A model generated the notes under the pieces. That model ran no database searches and was not told where the DNA came from. It saw only the letters and a list, made by a program, of their open reading frames with translations. From Fasciolopsis buskii (taxonomy: Eukaryota > Platyhelminthes > Trematoda > Plagiorchiida > Fasciolidae): a stretch of 64,000 bases of DNA. Below, in pieces: positions 60,812 through 64,000 of this stretch; position 1 is the first letter of the stretch, and every line of letters starts with the position of its first letter. The DNA is taken from the NCBI GenBank assembly GCA_008360955.1, contig LUCM01007323.1, forward strand, positions 331,002 to 395,001, in the 5' to 3' direction. The translations under genes and the position numbers were made by a program.

Positions 60812-63800
60812 GTGAGTCGAATTTTGAGTCATTTTGTCTCTGTATTCGTGTCTTTTACTGTTTTTCCTGCCCTTGAGTGCCACCAAGAACAGAAATCGCC
60901 AGTAACTTGTCCCATTTGGGTTAGTACCCAATCCACGTTACGATCGGATGTTTTTCTGCTCTTCTTCCTAATTCTGCTGTTGTTCGCCTTTAAATCCAAC
61001 CTCCCGGAGTTTTTCGCATCCCGCTCTTTTTTCCCTCACACATCGGAACAAGATTTAAATAAGTGTGGGGAAAAAATAGGAAGTACAAAAGCACGGTAAA
61101 AATGGATGGAATCGAGATAGCGAGGGTACATTCAAATGTGAAACGACATTTGGTATTTAACTGTCCTCTCATGACTGCCCATGTTAAACTATCGGTTGGG
61201 TCGGTACAGTGAATTCATTAACTTCATTGCCATCCTTTCTTCCGGGTCACTTTCTCGAGATTCTAATCGTTTAAGTTCGCGAATATGATTCTCCTGGTTT
61301 ATTTCACAGGCAGCTTGCAAATATATAGAGCGAAGTTACCTACCGTAAGAGTTGATAGCACTTTCATTTACGGTGTTGCAATCATATGTAAACCAATAAT
61401 AAACCAGTGTCGTATTATGCAGTCTTTGTTGATTATCATTTTGCTCATGTTAGCCGTTTCGGACATCTTAAGAGATCATGATCAGTCGTCCAAGCCTCAA
61501 ATCCCAGTCGGGCTACGGTGGACACGCATTAATGACAATTTCTAACGGGTCAACTAAAACATTGTTTCGTTTACCTCTAATTTTAAGCTGAGTGCCGACG
61601 CTGCATAATGAAGTGCTTCACAAAATGTAAATCTGTTAATAATCAAATATAAATCTCATAAGTTGACACGAATAAACGGAAAACTTTGACCTTCAGTAGG
61701 AATAGTTACCCTCAAGTTTCTCCATGCAGTACGGGGCTTTGGACGGTTTTAATATCAATGCAACCGTCTTTCTGTATACTAGCAAGGAAACTCGGGGCAT
61801 TTGAAAAATCGTTACATTTTGAAAGAATGAGGTCTTTGTCAATAAAACTAAATCTGAATGTATTGTCATTGAGCATTTCCCGTAAGCTTAGTGCTTTCCC
61901 GTTTTAAGTGTCGTAACGTTTTCGTATTCAGGAAAATATCATATATCATTACCACTTCTCAGCTGTTGCGGATAACGCTTAAATCATCAGTTGTTTGTTT
62001 GGTGCAGCATGTCCATACATTTTATTCTCGACAACACCTTTGCATATCGTAAGGGCATATTAATTCTATTCTGCGCAATTTAATGTTTACCTTTTTGAGT
62101 GACCCAACTGAAGATGGTCCGTATTCGTTGGGATGTCAAAGTTTGAAAGTTGCATATACGGTAGCTGATTTTGCTGACATTCCGGTTTAAGTCTTTTACT
62201 TGAGACTATCTTCTTAAGGCCCTCCGATTTCTCCCAACTTCGTCACTGCTGCATTAGTTAGACCAAATGAAATCCCCAAGGGTTCGACTAAATATTTCTG
62301 TGTTTAGGTGTACCTCCGTCTCCGAATGGGTGTTCGCATATGCCGTTTGATGCATGTGTTTGAGAAAACGTTCACTGCTGAAATTCTATGAAGAATGCCA
62401 TAGAAATCTCAATCGAATATGAAGCGTCAGTCAACAAGAGAAAATATCGCTCTTGTGTGGAGACTTATGTACTGGAGTTCATCTCTCCTGCTTAGGCTAA
62501 AAGATTCCTACTGGGTAGTAAGGAAACAGCAGAGATATTCTCTAATCTTTAGCACAGTATATTTTCACTTTCGCAGTGGGTTTTCGCTACCGTGAAATTC
62601 TTCTTGATTTTGACAAAAATGCGATTGACAGCACCTACTTTAGCGTACTTGGCCTGAATCGATTCATTTTATGCGCGATCGTATTTTGATGAGCAGCAAC
62701 ATCAGATGTGACGGAATTTGATCAGATATGTTATCAGTCTGTCTCGTCGACCTCAGTGCTTAGTCGCCGATTGGGCGAAGCTTTTTAGTGTGCCGCATGG
62801 TCTCGATTTGATCCCCTGACTGGAACTCTAGACGGATTAACAAAGCACGGGAGTTTTGCTCACCTGCACTCGAGTGAGAGGTCGGTCAAGATTTTTATTA
62901 TTGATGTGAAATGTGTTTAAGCTTACAATAATCAAGGAAACGATTGCGTTTGTCTGTTCTTTCTTCTCCTAGTGCTTGTTTTCTACAGCTGACCAAAAAT
63001 TCGCGTAATAGACTATAGTTTGCGTTTTATCGTTCACACCCTTGGCCAGGGATGGAGGATCTAGCAGGCAATCATAAAACACAAAGATCACGTTGGCACT
63101 GTTATTTCGTTGTACTTCTGTGTTCTACCGGTGAGCTTTGAATTAACCAAATGAAAGGAGGCGGGTCAAAAAAATACATGGTTATATCTAGAAAACCAGT
63201 CTGTACTCTTTAAAAACCAATCCTCAGTGTACCTGGGTACGAACAGTTTTTCGGTTGCTTTGACGTTTATCGGTTTCACAGCCTACCTATATTGGCTAAA
63301 ATCTGATGAGCTCGTGGAACGACTGGCGTAGTTTGGAGTGCACAACTAAAGGGAGCGTATGAGCAAATTAAACGTTTTATTGCCCTCAAATCTAAATGAC
63401 AGGATCGCAAACGGTGCTGTTCCATAAAGCAAAAACTAACTCAAGTAGGAGGACTGTAAAGGGTTAGAAATTCGATACAATATAAATAGCTAATGAGACA
63501 AAATCCGCCTAAGGGTGACTAAGGTGTTGCCACGTAAATGGTTACCACAGCATCAAAGTTTACGTAGTGGTTGCACGACAGTAACATATCTGGTTGTTTG
63601 TGAATATCTCCTAGTTAGGGATAAGTCGGCTCCTTGAATGTGTGTGATTGCCGTTGTCCTTATTCTAAAGGAAAGTACAATGCAGCCCATATACTGCAAT
63701 CTATGGCAAGTTCTGCGCACCGTAGAAGTCCAGATCAATCATGCACTCCAAAGATGAACTAAATTCCTGGGTAGTTCGTGTCTACTTTAAGTTTGCCACT

Positions 63801-64000
63801 CCTGATGCCAGAGACTAGGATCATAGATCAGCTGGACACTTTATTGCCCCAGCTAGTAAGCCACCTGTTCTTTTGAAACCACGTACTTCTGTGTTATTCC
63901 AAGTATCATGGTCATGGTTGCCAGTTCACCTGTAAGGTGACCCTTAGAAGCGACAGAATGTCTCTCTTCCATCACATTCATTTGTGAAACTATAGTGAAT
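60812..64000 (+). other. PiT intron 4 (incomplete); possible gypsy trace near 63226
   Basis: No further PiT exon was recognised. At 63231-63332 the plus strand reads LGTNSFSVALTF, then TAYLYWLKSDELVERL before a stop. This resembles the QGTNF...TAYHPQSDGLVER integrase region of Ty3/gypsy elements, with the internal spacing shortened. I treat it as a weak trace only. Confidence 0.5.

Noticed and set aside
1..64000. Bacterial-type features: operons, CRISPR arrays, riboswitches, rRNA, tRNA
   Set aside because: I saw no regularly spaced direct repeats, no clustered same-strand genes and no convincing tRNA B-box/cloverleaf. The splice-bounded exons show that the sequence is eukaryotic.

Overview
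The window looks like eukaryotic, intron-rich, repeat-laden DNA with no operons, no Shine-Dalgarno-type starts and almost no long open frames. Three things point to a parasitic flatworm (trematode or cestode). A solute-carrier gene opens with a 47-bp intron and then has introns of about 14.5 kb and 7.8 kb. The decayed retrotransposons resemble the RTE, CR1/Jockey-like and Ty3/gypsy elements common in flatworm genomes. Coding exons are few and far apart. The organism call is inference from style; nothing here names a species.

Layout. 1-14 kb holds two exons of a minus-strand immunoglobulin-superfamily gene (5964-5721, then 4274-4060). Their splice phases match, and the gene continues beyond what I can see on both sides. 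14.4-15.7 kb has minus-strand LINE debris (a YADD reverse-transcriptase piece and an endonuclease piece). 17.6-18.9 kb carries a well-formed candidate exon on the plus strand, followed by the frameshifted remains of a DNA-transposon transposase. 21.3-25.6 kb is a plus-strand retrotransposon graveyard: a Ty3/gypsy pol pseudogene (RT, RNase H, integrase) directly followed by a LINE reverse transcriptase of CR1/Jockey type. 25.6-35.5 kb has no recognisable gene. 35.5-41.8 kb contains three diverged copies of an unidentified dispersed repeat.

37.97 kb to the right edge is the best real gene: a plus-strand SLC20/PiT-family sodium-phosphate cotransporter. Four exons (37972-38161, 38209-38319, 52794-52934, 60726-60811) join in frame to give the first 176 residues. 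The rest lies to the right of the window. Its second intron is packed with RTE-type LINE pieces in both orientations (39.7, 43.2, 45.4-47.6, 48.8-49.5 kb) plus one unrelated endonuclease fragment (48.2 kb). The third intron holds two more RTE ends (54.9-55.5 and 56.4-57.4 kb).

A single unknown base at 43241 marks a sequence join. The 309 bases after it repeat 39798-40106 with no difference that I saw, so intron 2 may be partly mis-assembled. The two host genes encode a membrane phosphate transporter and a cell-surface adhesion-type protein, and nothing in the sequence links them functionally.
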